A stretch of 38,475 bases of DNA from CAYZSU01 sp964480565 (GCA_964480565.1 CAYZSU010000014.1:1-38475); one strand, 5' to 3'; counted from the first letter of the stretch, positions 8,386 through 18,596 are shown. The notes: generated from the sequence alone by a model not told the origin. Numbers and translations: made by a program.

Positions 8386-11300
8386 ATGATATTAAAAAAA
8401 ATACGCCTATTTCTACTAATCACAATCTATATCATTATCAATGCCTGTGGCGGCAGCGATTACACACCTGTGTACTTTCAACCGCAAACACCCCAAGAAG
8501 CCAACAATGTGGACCCAAATACATCCATTGCTACAGGTGATATAAACTGCCAGGTCATGTATACCGCACAATTATGCGTTTTGATAAAAGGTGATAATAT
8601 AGAAGTAGGACTTAATAGCGACGATCCACTATGTGTGGAACTCGATCCCTTCCCTATCCATATTAACTCAAACTCCGTATCCATCAAAGGAAATGAATTT
8701 CCTGAATTTATTTTTGAAGGCAATGGACTGCCCGCACCCATTACCATCAATGCCAAAGGAAATTCCGATGGCAGCGACAATATTGCAACTGGCAGTATCG
8801 CCAGTGATGGCCATATGACAATCAACGACCTTGCACTGTATATTGATATTGTCGGTACGATTGCTGAAATTGGAAAATTTACACTAAGCACATCCGATAC
8901 AGATAACTTGGATTTTTTAGATGGTATTTCAGGATCGCCACCCAATGCAGCGGGTGCAATGACACTTGTTAGCGCATACACACTGGAGTCATTTAATATT
9001 CAAGAGGCCGATGACGTACTTTTGGGTGCATCATTGCATATTGTTTTTTCCGGTTCTATTTCTCCCTCATTGAATGAATGTCAAGGCGATACAATCGAAG
9101 ATAAAATAAATATTTCTAAAATCTATCAACAACCTGATGGCTCAAGCTATGAATCTAGCATTGCAGATGATGCAATTCTACTCGTATCCAATGGTACATT
9201 CATCCCATCATCAAATTTAGATATTGGAGCCAATTATGAAAGCACTGCTCAGTTTAAAATTACCAATATTTCATCCCAACCTGTTGAAATGACTATTCCT
9301 CCAATTATCGGACCATTCTACATTCAGCCAAGCAATGCATCCAATTATATCCCATCCAATCAATCGATCATTCTAAAAATCACATTCAAACCCACTATAA
9401 ATACAGTACAGGAATCTGGTCTTATTCAAGAAGAAGTCACAATTGCAGGCAAACGACTATTTATCCAGGCAACTGCGATTGATAAACAGAGCATGGGTGA
9501 TATTGTCCCAATTGATTCTGAGGGACAGGTTCAGGACAAACCCAATGATTATATTGATATAGGCAACTCCGTATTGGCATCCAATACACAAAAGAAATTT
9601 TTCAAATGCACAGAAATCACATGCAATGATACGCAAGCGTGGCATAATTGCATGCCTTGCGATGAAAGGGATAAACTCAATTGCACATTACTGACTATCT
9701 CCAATGATTATTATCCGTTAAATGAAGTTACTTCAGACTGTCAATTAAAGTATCCAGATAAAACTCCATTAGCAACGATTGATCTTCAAGGAAATTCATC
9801 CATTTCATTGGATGCACAAAATCAAATTTTAATGATTCGCAATACCGGCGTTACCCCAATGACCATCACAGACATTCGCATAAAAGATATTCTTTCCAGC
9901 CAATCAACTGGTGAATTTTCATTGCCCAAACATGCATTGATCGTATCAACAAGTTATGCAAAAATTAAAGACCAAATGTCACTCACTCAAAATAATACCT
10001 CTGCAACAAGCTCATCCCAAAAGCTACCCATCACCCTTCCCCCTTATATTGCTGACTATAATACAACTGCATTGTATATTATTGTTAGCTATACGCCAAA
10101 AGATTTATATGGTGCAAATGGCTATCAAGCAGGCATTGGCAATAAAGTGAAGGATCAGGCAATTTTAGAAATTAGCACTGCTGAAAAAAAAATAGAGTCA
10201 ATTCTTTCCGGAACAACGAGCATTCTTGATATTCCAGACATGGAAATATTTATCAAAACAAGCAGTGGCGCAAAACAAATCTCCCATCAAATGGATTTTC
10301 CGATCAAAGGAATTACGGCACAAACAGAAGACTTAGCTGTTCCTTTGTTCATCAATATATCCGGAAATTCACAAAATGCATATCGTATTACATCCATTTC
10401 AATCACAGACCACGATGCATCCTCCTTTCAATGGTTGGATACCAAACAAAAAATTAATAGTGTTCAGCCAGAGTCAGACAAAGGACTGCGCTGTTCAATT
10501 CCAGTTATGGATAATGATTCCGGCCAAATGATTGACGAAAATTTCAATTTAAATCCCGTTTCCTTAGGAAGCAATGGATTTTTAATTACACCTGGAATGT
10601 ATACGAAAGAAACAATGCCATTATTTGGATGTATTAATTTTCATAGAGAATCCAGCCAAGACTTTAGCAAGCGACTATATCGCTCAACCATAAATATTCA
10701 AGCCACACAGCTAGATTCCAATAATAACCCTGCAAAAAATACAGATGGTAGTATTATTACATCCACCTATTCATTTAATATATTAGCAGCCATCAGCCCA
10801 TTTAAAGGTAAGTATGTCTTACGAATCACACAAAGCATGGCAGCGATTTTAAACAAAAGAAATCCTGCATTATCCGCAATTTATGCCAAGCATGATATTC
10901 AGGATCGAATTGATAATGGCGAACTCAAAAACTCTGATTTGCAGATTTTTACAAGTGCTCTAATTTTAGATCCATTTGATGAAGAAACAATCACAGATAG
11001 CAGCGGGCAGGAAGTCGTAACTATTCCTGGCGATGGCATTACCGCAGTATTTAGATCCATTGATACTCATCCTGTTGACCATGATTATTCTGAAAGCTGG
11101 TTATTTGATTATGCGCATTTATTACACGATGAATCATTGCCAGACGGACAACGCGGCTCATTTGACGATTATCCCAATATACCCAGTGACGCGAAGTTAA
11201 ATACCTGGCGAATATTTACCGGTACGCTATCCTACCCAGGACCTGTTCCTCCCAAAGGCATGACATCACCTGACTTGCCAAGGGACTGCATTACAATTGA

Positions 11301-12153
11301 TCCCTGTGATAAGAATCAACATAAACTATTTACAGAACAGGGACTTCAAAATGGTAAGGGCGCATGCGCATTTTTCTATGCCTCTGGCGGACGCTATGAC
11401 AGCCCTGCATTCCACACAGAAAGCAGCATGCCTGGTGGCGAGTACGACAAATTATGTAATAATATTGGCGAAAAACAGCATCTTTTTGATATGAATACCG
11501 GGCATTATTCCGTCGATGGATCCATTACATTTGAAGATGTGGGTTTGCGTTTTTTTGGCCCCACATTCATTCATAATTCATTCGGACCATTTGACAACAT
11601 TGAAGATCCCATGGATGCCATATTCCACATGAGCTTTACAACAGACATGTTAAAGCCAAAGGAATTTGATCATGAATATGTCACATTGCCAGATGAACGC
11701 ATTGACATCAACAAAGAGGAATATAAAATTTTCCTAGACGATCCCAATAATTCCACATCACTATGCGCAAACAATATGAACAATCGTACAATCTTAGGAG
11801 AGACAGCCGATTCATGGCGTTTTTTTGAAGGCTTATTATTCGAAGATGCCGCTGGCCAAATACCCAATGGATGCCCAAGTAAAAAAGATGATTATAACGG
11901 TGGCGCTGCATTTATTCGTGGTAAATCAATTGATTTTGACACTGGCAATATGACATTGGCATCGGCAGCTAAATTTGGTTCCAATAAAGAACTGTCCTTT
12001 GCATTTAAGGATATTATGATGTTTATCATTTTAAATGGATGGATTTGTGATCCCAATGGTTCTGAAGAGCAATTCGAAGGTAGCCTCTGTTATTCGCATG
12101 AACTTAATGAGCGAGATGCAGGCAGTCAAAAATCAATTATTCGGCCAAACTAA
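8386..12153 (+). CDS. Giant lipoprotein with HYDIN/ASH-like modules
   Basis: The 1255-aa protein has a signal peptide with lipobox I-N-A-C (Cys21) followed by Gly-Gly-Ser. Residues about 283-363 have the signature of an ASPM-SPD2-Hydin (ASH) immunoglobulin-like module: QFKITNISSQPVEM ... ILKITFKPT ... VTIAGKRLFIQATA. A second such module spans about 460-610 (LMIRNTGVTPMTITDI ... YIIVSYTPKD), and a third, weaker one about 650-800. A Cys-rich insert lies near 405-445 (TCNDTQAWHNCMPC). The C-terminal 450 residues are Asp/Gly/Asn-rich with several Cys and match nothing I know; two segments there, each with a T-W-R-I-F or S-W-R-F-F core (about 944 and 1143), may be an internal repeat. It is probably exported to the outer membrane and surface-exposed. 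It precedes the 494-aa beta-rich protein by 103 bp. Confidence 0.85.
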   Translation: MILKKIRLFLLITIYIIINACGGSDYTPVYFQPQTPQEANNVDPNTSIATGDINCQVMYTAQLCVLIKGDNIEVGLNSDDPLCVELDPFPIHINSNSVSIKGNEFPEFIFEGNGLPAPITINAKGNSDGSDNIATGSIASDGHMTINDLALYIDIVGTIAEIGKFTLSTSDTDNLDFLDGISGSPPNAAGAMTLVSAYTLESFNIQEADDVLLGASLHIVFSGSISPSLNECQGDTIEDKINISKIYQQPDGSSYESSIADDAILLVSNGTFIPSSNLDIGANYESTAQFKITNISSQPVEMTIPPIIGPFYIQPSNASNYIPSNQSIILKITFKPTINTVQESGLIQEEVTIAGKRLFIQATAIDKQSMGDIVPIDSEGQVQDKPNDYIDIGNSVLASNTQKKFFKCTEITCNDTQAWHNCMPCDERDKLNCTLLTISNDYYPLNEVTSDCQLKYPDKTPLATIDLQGNSSISLDAQNQILMIRNTGVTPMTITDIRIKDILSSQSTGEFSLPKHALIVSTSYAKIKDQMSLTQNNTSATSSSQKLPITLPPYIADYNTTALYIIVSYTPKDLYGANGYQAGIGNKVKDQAILEISTAEKKIESILSGTTSILDIPDMEIFIKTSSGAKQISHQMDFPIKGITAQTEDLAVPLFINISGNSQNAYRITSISITDHDASSFQWLDTKQKINSVQPESDKGLRCSIPVMDNDSGQMIDENFNLNPVSLGSNGFLITPGMYTKETMPLFGCINFHRESSQDFSKRLYRSTINIQATQLDSNNNPAKNTDGSIITSTYSFNILAAISPFKGKYVLRITQSMAAILNKRNPALSAIYAKHDIQDRIDNGELKNSDLQIFTSALILDPFDEETITDSSGQEVVTIPGDGITAVFRSIDTHPVDHDYSESWLFDYAHLLHDESLPDGQRGSFDDYPNIPSDAKLNTWRIFTGTLSYPGPVPPKGMTSPDLPRDCITIDPCDKNQHKLFTEQGLQNGKGACAFFYASGGRYDSPAFHTESSMPGGEYDKLCNNIGEKQHLFDMNTGHYSVDGSITFEDVGLRFFGPTFIHNSFGPFDNIEDPMDAIFHMSFTTDMLKPKEFDHEYVTLPDERIDINKEEYKIFLDDPNNSTSLCANNMNNRTILGETADSWRFFEGLLFEDAAGQIPNGCPSKKDDYNGGAAFIRGKSIDFDTGNMTLASAAKFGSNKELSFAFKDIMMFIILNGWICDPNGSEEQFEGSLCYSHELNERDAGSQKSIIRPN

Positions 12154-12256
12154 TATATATTACAGTGCAACATATATCTAACACAGCGCATATTGAGATT
12201 ATCTATAATCCGCAATAATTAATGCTCATTCGTTAATTCAACACAGAGGAGAAAAA

Positions 12257-13741
12257 ATGAGCACACTAAACATCAAGGAAGTTGAAAAAATCGGTTGGGA
12301 AATCAATGCAGCCAAGCATGCGGCTGTTGAAACACCTTTTACCAAAGAACCAAACGATGATGCAATCAATGCATCCGGGCAATTCCAACTGCATATTCCG
12401 TATACGGATACAGATGCATTTATGGTTGGCATATTCTATCAGGGTCATGGCACCAAGGATCCAATGACCTCAACAACTCAAGATCACAGCAATTTATCAC
12501 TTCTATTTGGACCAATTCATGAAACAAAATACGTTAATAGACGTGGGCAATTATCATGGTCCACAGTAAATCAAGGTCAATCCGGTATTGGCATTGGTGA
12601 AATAACGTTTAATGAAAGAGATGGCATTGACGAACAATCCATTGATACTGTCAACATTCATAAACGCCTCTCATTTGGTGTACGAACTTATATATCTTCA
12701 CAAGCCTTTATTGGTATATCACCATTTTTTGAATATGGCACATCTTCTGGCACATATAGTAATGGCGACGATTTAAACAGACTGCATATTCATTATGGCC
12801 TATCTGTCAATATTGGAAAGAGCTTTCGCTCCACTAATACAGGGGATATCCCGCCAAACAGTACATTGCATGATATAGAACTTATTGCGACGGATTTGCA
12901 TGCATTATTTCTTAGCCTCCAAATGAATAAAGGAATTGTCAACCCTCAAGAAGATTTAGAGGGTTATTTAAATCCAAATAGCACCTCATCAGGAGTGAAC
13001 ACACAAAGTGAATTTGCAAACTTTAACTTTATATTAAGTCTAGCTGGAACCTTTGGAACCAATGACGCGGCATTAAAGTCCAATAATTTATTTCTTCATG
13101 CACTCATTAAAAGTGGACTGGGGGTATTGACACTTGCCAATTCAGATCACACCGCCAGCAAAAAGTTGGGCAGTTCGCAATTGGCTAATGGCATGCATCT
13201 ATTGGGATATCGATTATTTATTGGCACACCTAAGAAACGCGACTATATCAGCGATAAATCAATTGCCAATCGAGAAATCGCATTATCATCCATCTTTTTT
13301 CTAGCCGGATTATTTGCATCACAGGTATCCGACTCTGTGGGGCCAGGCATTGTCCAACAAATAGCTGTAAAACCACTTAAATTATCCAAAGCAAATACAG
13401 CGTATTTAGTTGGCATGGATAATGACTCTAGATTTGCCTATACACAGCATACCAGCTATAAAATGTTCTTTACAGATATCAGTGCGGCATATGGTGATGA
13501 CAACGGCAATGCCATATTTGCAAGTGCGGGACTCACAGCAGATCACAAGCTATTTAAACCATTTGCAGGACTCACTCATGCCATAAAATTCGATATTAGC
13601 GATACAACGCAATCCATTATGGGTACCGCAGGATTACAGCTTAACATTGGAAAACTCTCAGTCATGGGAAAATACATTGGCAATCCTGCTGAAGATAATT
13701 CGGATCATTCATTGATCGGCGGCGTAGGGTTTAATTTGTAG
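12257..13741 (+). CDS. Beta-rich protein, possible outer-membrane barrel without signal peptide
   Basis: The 494-aa protein starts at an ATG preceded by GAGGAG; an in-frame stop shortly upstream and the absence of other starts exclude a longer N-terminus. Many segments alternate polar and apolar residues and end in aromatic residues (FQLHIPYT, AFMVGIFYQG, SFGVRTYIS, AFIGISPFFEYG, LHIHYGLSVNIGKSF, AGLQLNIGKLSVMGKY), and the C-terminus is GGVGFNL, as expected of an outer-membrane barrel. Yet the N-terminus (MSTLNIKEVEKIGWEI) is polar and has no signal peptide. A central apolar helix (about residues 340-350, IFFLAGLFAS) is also unusual. It lies downstream of the giant lipoprotein gene and upstream of a strong terminator. 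Function unknown. Confidence 0.75.
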   Translation: MSTLNIKEVEKIGWEINAAKHAAVETPFTKEPNDDAINASGQFQLHIPYTDTDAFMVGIFYQGHGTKDPMTSTTQDHSNLSLLFGPIHETKYVNRRGQLSWSTVNQGQSGIGIGEITFNERDGIDEQSIDTVNIHKRLSFGVRTYISSQAFIGISPFFEYGTSSGTYSNGDDLNRLHIHYGLSVNIGKSFRSTNTGDIPPNSTLHDIELIATDLHALFLSLQMNKGIVNPQEDLEGYLNPNSTSSGVNTQSEFANFNFILSLAGTFGTNDAALKSNNLFLHALIKSGLGVLTLANSDHTASKKLGSSQLANGMHLLGYRLFIGTPKKRDYISDKSIANREIALSSIFFLAGLFASQVSDSVGPGIVQQIAVKPLKLSKANTAYLVGMDNDSRFAYTQHTSYKMFFTDISAAYGDDNGNAIFASAGLTADHKLFKPFAGLTHAIKFDISDTTQSIMGTAGLQLNIGKLSVMGKYIGNPAEDNSDHSLIGGVGFNL

Positions 13742-13764
13742 AAGAATGATTTATATTCCAAAAG

Positions 13765-13790
13765 GACAGGCACATTGCCTGTCTTTTTTT
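13765..13790 (+). terminator. Rho-independent terminator after the 494-aa protein gene
   Basis: GACAGGCA (13765-13772) pairs perfectly with TGCCTGTC (13776-13783) around CAT, followed by seven T. It closes the 6.6-13.7 kb block. Confidence 0.93.
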
Positions 13791-13979
13791 ATGCATAATG
13801 GGGTCGTTCAACACCCCCTAAAATTGCTATTTCGATGACACTCCCATAATTTGCTTCTATAGATTCCTATGGGCAAGCGCATGGTACTTCTGCGGGCGTG
13901 CTCTTGGAAGCTACCCAGTTTGCAAAGCAAGCGATATAGGGAAGACTCCGACGGCTTTTGCCGAGCCCTTAAAAATTGA

Positions 13980-14519
13980 TCAACAATACAGTCCCTTAAG
14001 AGTAATATAAACAGCCACTTCTTTCTCAACAGAAGGAGCAAAGGATTTTTGAGCGTGTATATTCTCTCGAATTTGTGAGGAACTTATATTTGGAATGGTA
14101 CTATTTTCGCCACGATGAATATCGATAATATCCACCATGCTTTTAATCTGATCCATATCCTGCCATTGCTCCTCCTCATGCCTCACATCCAACCCACGAA
14201 TTAAAAATAATCGATGTGACGTATATTGTTTTTTCAAGTGACGCAATGTACGCACTGTATGACTCGTATTGCCTAATTGTTTTTCAATGTCAGAAATTAT
14301 AATGGGCAAAAGCAATTTTCCAAACCCAAGTTGGCACATTTTAAATCGATGTTCAAATGAGATTAATTTTTTTCCAAAAGGGTGTAAATAACATGGAATA
14401 ATTATAATCTCATCCACATGATTTTGATTAAATAAATAATTACAAATTGCAATATGCCCTCTATGAGGTGGATCAAAGGACCCGCCAAATATTGCAATAC
14501 GCTTGGCTTTTCCCATCAT
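13980..14519 (-). CDS. nadD: Nicotinate-nucleotide adenylyltransferase (NadD family)
   Basis: It transfers AMP from ATP to nicotinate mononucleotide, giving deamido-NAD+, the substrate of the NadE encoded at 32113-33741. The 179-aa protein has the cytidylyltransferase-type Rossmann start GGSFDPPHRGH (12-22) and ISSSQIR (145-151), the usual NadD motifs. The middle is slightly divergent (RGLDVRHEEEQW in place of the common G-A-D-x motif), and the protein is a little short for NadD, so a related NMN adenylyltransferase is possible. Two adjacent ATG codons (14519, 14516) follow AGGAG; the second has better spacing. It is divergent from nadK with about 50 bp between the starts, so the promoters must lie in a very small gap. 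Confidence 0.85.
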   Translation of the reverse strand: MMGKAKRIAIFGGSFDPPHRGHIAICNYLFNQNHVDEIIIIPCYLHPFGKKLISFEHRFKMCQLGFGKLLLPIIISDIEKQLGNTSHTVRTLRHLKKQYTSHRLFLIRGLDVRHEEEQWQDMDQIKSMVDIIDIHRGENSTIPNISSSQIRENIHAQKSFAPSVEKEVAVYITLKGLYC

Positions 14520-14568
14520 AGCTCTCCTCTTGCGAAATCAGATAAAACATATTATGGTCTGTTTTGTT

Positions 14569-15384
14569 ATGAAACTCAACCATGTTATTTTAGTAATTAA
14601 AAATTTAAATATAGCCGCAAGCACATGCAATCAATCCAATGAATCCCATCACCAAAGCATCGCACATGTCACCAATATTTTAAAAAAATATAATATTACT
14701 TACACGTTTTCTACTGATATATACGACCCTCATGGGGATTTAATTATCTCCATTGGTGGTGATGGTACATTCTTAAGTGCATGCCATAAGTACTCGCGCA
14801 TTCCCATTTTAGGAATTAATTCCATGCCCATGCATTCAGTCGGTTTTTTTTGTGCAATTACTGCTGAAAATTTTGAAAACTACCTTATACAGCTAAAAAA
14901 TAATATTGTTACAAGTACGATGTTAAACGTATTATCTATCTCTATTCAAAACCAGCCAAAACCCTTTATTGCTATTAATGATGTATTGTTTGCATGCCAA
15001 CGGCCATCGGGCCTGGCTAAATATGCAATTACTATTGGTGAATTAAAAGAAAACCAACGAAGCTCAGGCATATGGATATCCAGTGCTGCTGGATCTTATG
15101 GCGCAATTCTATCGGCTGGCGGACAATCAATGCCGATCAATAGCGCCGACATTCAATTTTTTGTTAGAGAACCATACCGATTTCAATCAGCATCCTATCG
15201 GCTGAGCAATGATATTGTTTCAAAAGGAAATACAATTGAACTACTCCCTCAAGCCACTGATATTGCACTCTATATTGATGGAAATATCGATATGATTCCA
15301 CTGGATAACCAAGAAATCGTTCAAATAAAATCACTGCCAAGCCAGATCAATGTATTCCTACCCAGCAATAACATAAAAAATTAA
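14569..15384 (+). CDS. nadK: NAD kinase
   Basis: It phosphorylates NAD+ to NADP+. From the ATG at 14569 the protein is 271 aa, typical for bacterial NAD kinases. It has the ATP/polyphosphate motif IGGDGTFLSA (residues about 59-68), then NSMPMHSVGFF, and a glycine-rich segment GSYGAILSAGG corresponding to the GSTAY-SAGG motif of the family. The usual N-E pair is I-N-D here. No ribosome site precedes either the ATG at 14569 or the one at 14554; the first fits the usual NADK N-terminus (MKLNHVILVIKNLN) better. The stop codon overlaps that of the convergent kinase gene by 3 bp. Confidence 0.9.
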   Translation: MKLNHVILVIKNLNIAASTCNQSNESHHQSIAHVTNILKKYNITYTFSTDIYDPHGDLIISIGGDGTFLSACHKYSRIPILGINSMPMHSVGFFCAITAENFENYLIQLKNNIVTSTMLNVLSISIQNQPKPFIAINDVLFACQRPSGLAKYAITIGELKENQRSSGIWISSAAGSYGAILSAGGQSMPINSADIQFFVREPYRFQSASYRLSNDIVSKGNTIELLPQATDIALYIDGNIDMIPLDNQEIVQIKSLPSQINVFLPSNNIKN

Positions 15385-18300
15385 TTTTTCACTTGAAACT
15401 GATTTGTATCTGCAATGAAAATCTGAAGCGACATTTTTAATTTTTCTACTTCTTTGCAAATATCATCACGATTTGATTGAATACTTATCCCCTCAATATG
15501 TCTAGCTATCTGACATAGCTGATAAGCACTCATATTTAAACACGCACCTGCAATCGAATGTGCTTGTTTTTTAATTTCGTCAATATTTCCCTGATTAAGA
15601 TAAGTTTCAATATCGTTGATACGCATTGCTGTATCATCTATAAAATCATGAAGTAGCTCAGCCAATAACGATCCATCGCTGCCAATACGATTTAGAAATT
15701 CCTCATGATTAAATACAATGCTAGATTTTTCATTGTCACCATCAGTATTTTTTTTATCCGCATCTTCAAGATGCATACCTACAAACTTTGACAACATATT
15801 TTCAATTACATTGGGCTGTATTGGCTTGGATATATAGTCATCCATTCCTGTATTGATACATTTTTCACGATCCCCCTTCATTGCATGCGCTGTCATAGCA
15901 ATAATCGGTAATATCTTATTTTTTTCTCCAGCCTCACCCAAACGAATTTTTTTAGTTGCCTCATAGCCATCCAATTCTGGCATCTGACAGTCCATAAATA
16001 CCAAGTCATAGTTATTTTTAGATAATTCAGTCAATGCATCTTCTCCATTCATCGCACATGTCACCTTAAAACCCATATTAGAAATCATCTTAGTAGCGAC
16101 ACTTTGATTTACAATATTATCCTCTACCAATAAAATAGATATGGATTCTTTGTTTATCTCCTTTATCCTATTTTGAATTTTATTAGTTGAAAGCTCATCA
16201 GTATTTTCATTTTTTATTATCCCCAATGACTGAACAAGGCATTCAAATAATTGATTTTGTCGAATAGGCTTTACTAAACAGTCTTTAACACCATTGTCAT
16301 GCATAGTTTTCATATCATAATTGCATACCAATGATGTCAACATGATTAGCTTTGTTATATCTGGATTTGCATTTGATTGAATATGCTGACAAAAATTAAA
16401 AATTTCCAGATGTAATGTTGCACTATCCACTAAAACAATATGAAAGGGCTGATTTGCTGCAATCGATTCATTAAATATATTTAATGCTAAGGCAGCATCG
16501 GATACAATCTGACAGTCACAACCCCAGAACCTTAATATAGATGATAATAGATTTTGATTACTTTTGTGCTCATCCACTATTAATATGCGGGCATTTGATA
16601 ATTCACCCTGACTACCTTGAATAGGTTGATTAATCATTTGTTTTTTTAATGATATGCCAAATGAAAAAGTGGAGCCAACACCTTCCTGGCTATCCACAGT
16701 AATTTGACCATCCATTGCCTCAATGAGTTGTTTGCAGATGCTAAGGCCCAAACCTGTTCCACCATATTTACGTGTCATCGATGAATCAGCCTGCACAAAC
16801 GACTCAAAAAGTTGATCAATCCGCTCATTAGGAATCCCAATACCTGTATCGCTGATACTAAACTGAAGAGCTATACAATTATCATCTTCTTTCTGCATTG
16901 AGATAATTACAGCAACCTCTCCTTTTGAGGTAAATTTAATCGCATTCCCAATTAGATTTGTTATAATTTGTTTAATGCGGTTAAAATCACCCTGCAAAAA
17001 AGAAGGAATATTGGGATCTATCAAACATGTCAGCTCCAATGCTTTTTCATAGGCTTTCACTGATAGCATGGCAACGGTTTCTTCAATTACATCCCTTAAA
17101 TTAAAATCAGCTACTTCCAATTCTAATTTTCCTGCCTCAATTTTTGATACATCCAAAATATCATTGATAATCGTTAACAATGTTTCACCACTATTTTTTA
17201 TAAGCTCTACATATTGCCTTTGCTCAGAATTAAGCTCTGTAGTCAGCAATATATGCGACATCCCAATAACACCGTTCATGGGAGTGCGGATTTCATGACT
17301 CATATTGGCTAGAAAATCACTCTTTGCTTGACTTGCAACTTCAGCTTGATGTTTTAGTTCATTGGCATGATGAATTGATTCTTCTAAGTCCATATTGCTC
17401 TCCTCCAATTTTTCATTTGCACATTTCAATTGCTCTTCATACTTTTTCCGTTCAGTTATATCCCGAACAACTGCTTGTAGTATATGCCTACCATCCAATT
17501 CCATGGCATCTAATAACACCTCTGCAGAAAATATATCGCCATTTAAACGCTGATGCATCCACTCAAACCGATTGTTTCCATGCTCAAAGGCATATTGAAT
17601 TCGTTCTTTCGCTAGCGATATTGAATCCGTACCACAGGGTTGATTGGGTGGTGATAAATCGGAGGGATGATTTGAACAAAACAGCTCTCTGCTAGAGCAT
17701 TGAAACATTTTTAACGTCGCATCATTGCAATCAAAAAAACCTGTATCGTCCAGCAACATCACCGCATCACTTGTTGAATTATATAATGTACGATATTTTA
17801 TTTCAGAACGAAGTCTATTTTCTTCTATTTTTTTCTGTTCCGTAATATCAAAAAAACTTTCCACCAATATATCTCGGCCATTTAAGTTTAAGCGTGCCAC
17901 TGATTTATAAATAGGTATTTCTTTATTTGATCCAGCGACATGCACCGTACATTCAGAACAATCCACTGTTTTGTTTAAATCTGTAATCGGACAATCACCT
18001 TGTTTTTTAGAACATATAAATTTACGGCAAGTCTTACCAACAATATCTTCCTTTTTTAACTCAATCATCGATAAAGCGGCTGGATTTGCATCTATAATCA
18101 GATGAGTTTCCACATCAATTAAAACAATCCCTGTTTTCACTGCATTTAATATAGCATGCATTTCTTCTTTATTTTGTTGCAGAAAATTTTTGGGATCCTT
18201 TTCCAATGTAATATCTTTATCCATTCCCCGATAACCCACAATATCACCATTGTCATCCTTGATGGAAATCATATATGATTGCATGCATTTCATTTGCCCA

Positions 18301-18596
18301 TCTTCAGCCATAATCCAATTTTCAACTTGCTTTGCTGATAAATTGTCTACATCACCACTAAAAAAAGAATGCACTAAATTGCTCTGACAAATTGTCATTC
18401 GCTCAGATCGATGTTCCCCAATTAATTCAGCTGGCTCATAACCCAATATCTGTTTTATTTCCTTAGAGCAGTAAACATATTTTCCTTCTTTATCGACTTC
18501 CCATATCCAATCTGCAACATCACTCATAATGTTACAGAATAATTCATCATCCTTTTGCATACATTTATTTTGTTTATTTTTCGATTCAAAATTCAT
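15381..18596 (-). CDS. Hybrid sensor histidine kinase (3 PAS, HisKA, HATPase, 2 REC, HPt)
   Basis: This is a multi-step phosphorelay sensor. From the ATG at 18596 (AGGG upstream; an in-frame GTG at 18608 overlaps that site) the protein is 1071 aa. Domains in order: PAS (about 15-130), PAS (about 142-255) with a Cys-rich insert C-RKFIC-GDC-DCSEC (190-216), PAS (about 262-382), a coiled coil, HisKA with FLANMSHEIRTPMNG (His434), HATPase with NLIGNAIKFTSKG, DTGIGIP and GGTGLGLSI, REC1 (about 670-790), REC2 (about 820-940) with MDCQMPELDG (Asp869), and HPt (about 965-1060, AHSIAGA, His1013). REC1 is divergent: it keeps an Asp (724, VLVDS) but lacks the M-P-x-x-D-G that follows it in REC2. The HPt has Ala where Lys is usual after the His. 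There are no membrane segments, so it should sense in the cytoplasm; the Cys-rich PAS suggests redox or metal sensing. No cognate regulator gene is adjacent. Confidence 0.93.
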   Translation of the reverse strand: MNFESKNKQNKCMQKDDELFCNIMSDVADWIWEVDKEGKYVYCSKEIKQILGYEPAELIGEHRSERMTICQSNLVHSFFSGDVDNLSAKQVENWIMAEDGQMKCMQSYMISIKDDNGDIVGYRGMDKDITLEKDPKNFLQQNKEEMHAILNAVKTGIVLIDVETHLIIDANPAALSMIELKKEDIVGKTCRKFICSKKQGDCPITDLNKTVDCSECTVHVAGSNKEIPIYKSVARLNLNGRDILVESFFDITEQKKIEENRLRSEIKYRTLYNSTSDAVMLLDDTGFFDCNDATLKMFQCSSRELFCSNHPSDLSPPNQPCGTDSISLAKERIQYAFEHGNNRFEWMHQRLNGDIFSAEVLLDAMELDGRHILQAVVRDITERKKYEEQLKCANEKLEESNMDLEESIHHANELKHQAEVASQAKSDFLANMSHEIRTPMNGVIGMSHILLTTELNSEQRQYVELIKNSGETLLTIINDILDVSKIEAGKLELEVADFNLRDVIEETVAMLSVKAYEKALELTCLIDPNIPSFLQGDFNRIKQIITNLIGNAIKFTSKGEVAVIISMQKEDDNCIALQFSISDTGIGIPNERIDQLFESFVQADSSMTRKYGGTGLGLSICKQLIEAMDGQITVDSQEGVGSTFSFGISLKKQMINQPIQGSQGELSNARILIVDEHKSNQNLLSSILRFWGCDCQIVSDAALALNIFNESIAANQPFHIVLVDSATLHLEIFNFCQHIQSNANPDITKLIMLTSLVCNYDMKTMHDNGVKDCLVKPIRQNQLFECLVQSLGIIKNENTDELSTNKIQNRIKEINKESISILLVEDNIVNQSVATKMISNMGFKVTCAMNGEDALTELSKNNYDLVFMDCQMPELDGYEATKKIRLGEAGEKNKILPIIAMTAHAMKGDREKCINTGMDDYISKPIQPNVIENMLSKFVGMHLEDADKKNTDGDNEKSSIVFNHEEFLNRIGSDGSLLAELLHDFIDDTAMRINDIETYLNQGNIDEIKKQAHSIAGACLNMSAYQLCQIARHIEGISIQSNRDDICKEVEKLKMSLQIFIADTNQFQVKN

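Noticed and set aside
13808..14041. 77-codon minus-strand frame overlapping the 3' end of nadD
   Set aside because: It is in another frame of a confident gene, has no ribosome site and no family resemblance; composition is Arg/Leu-rich noise.
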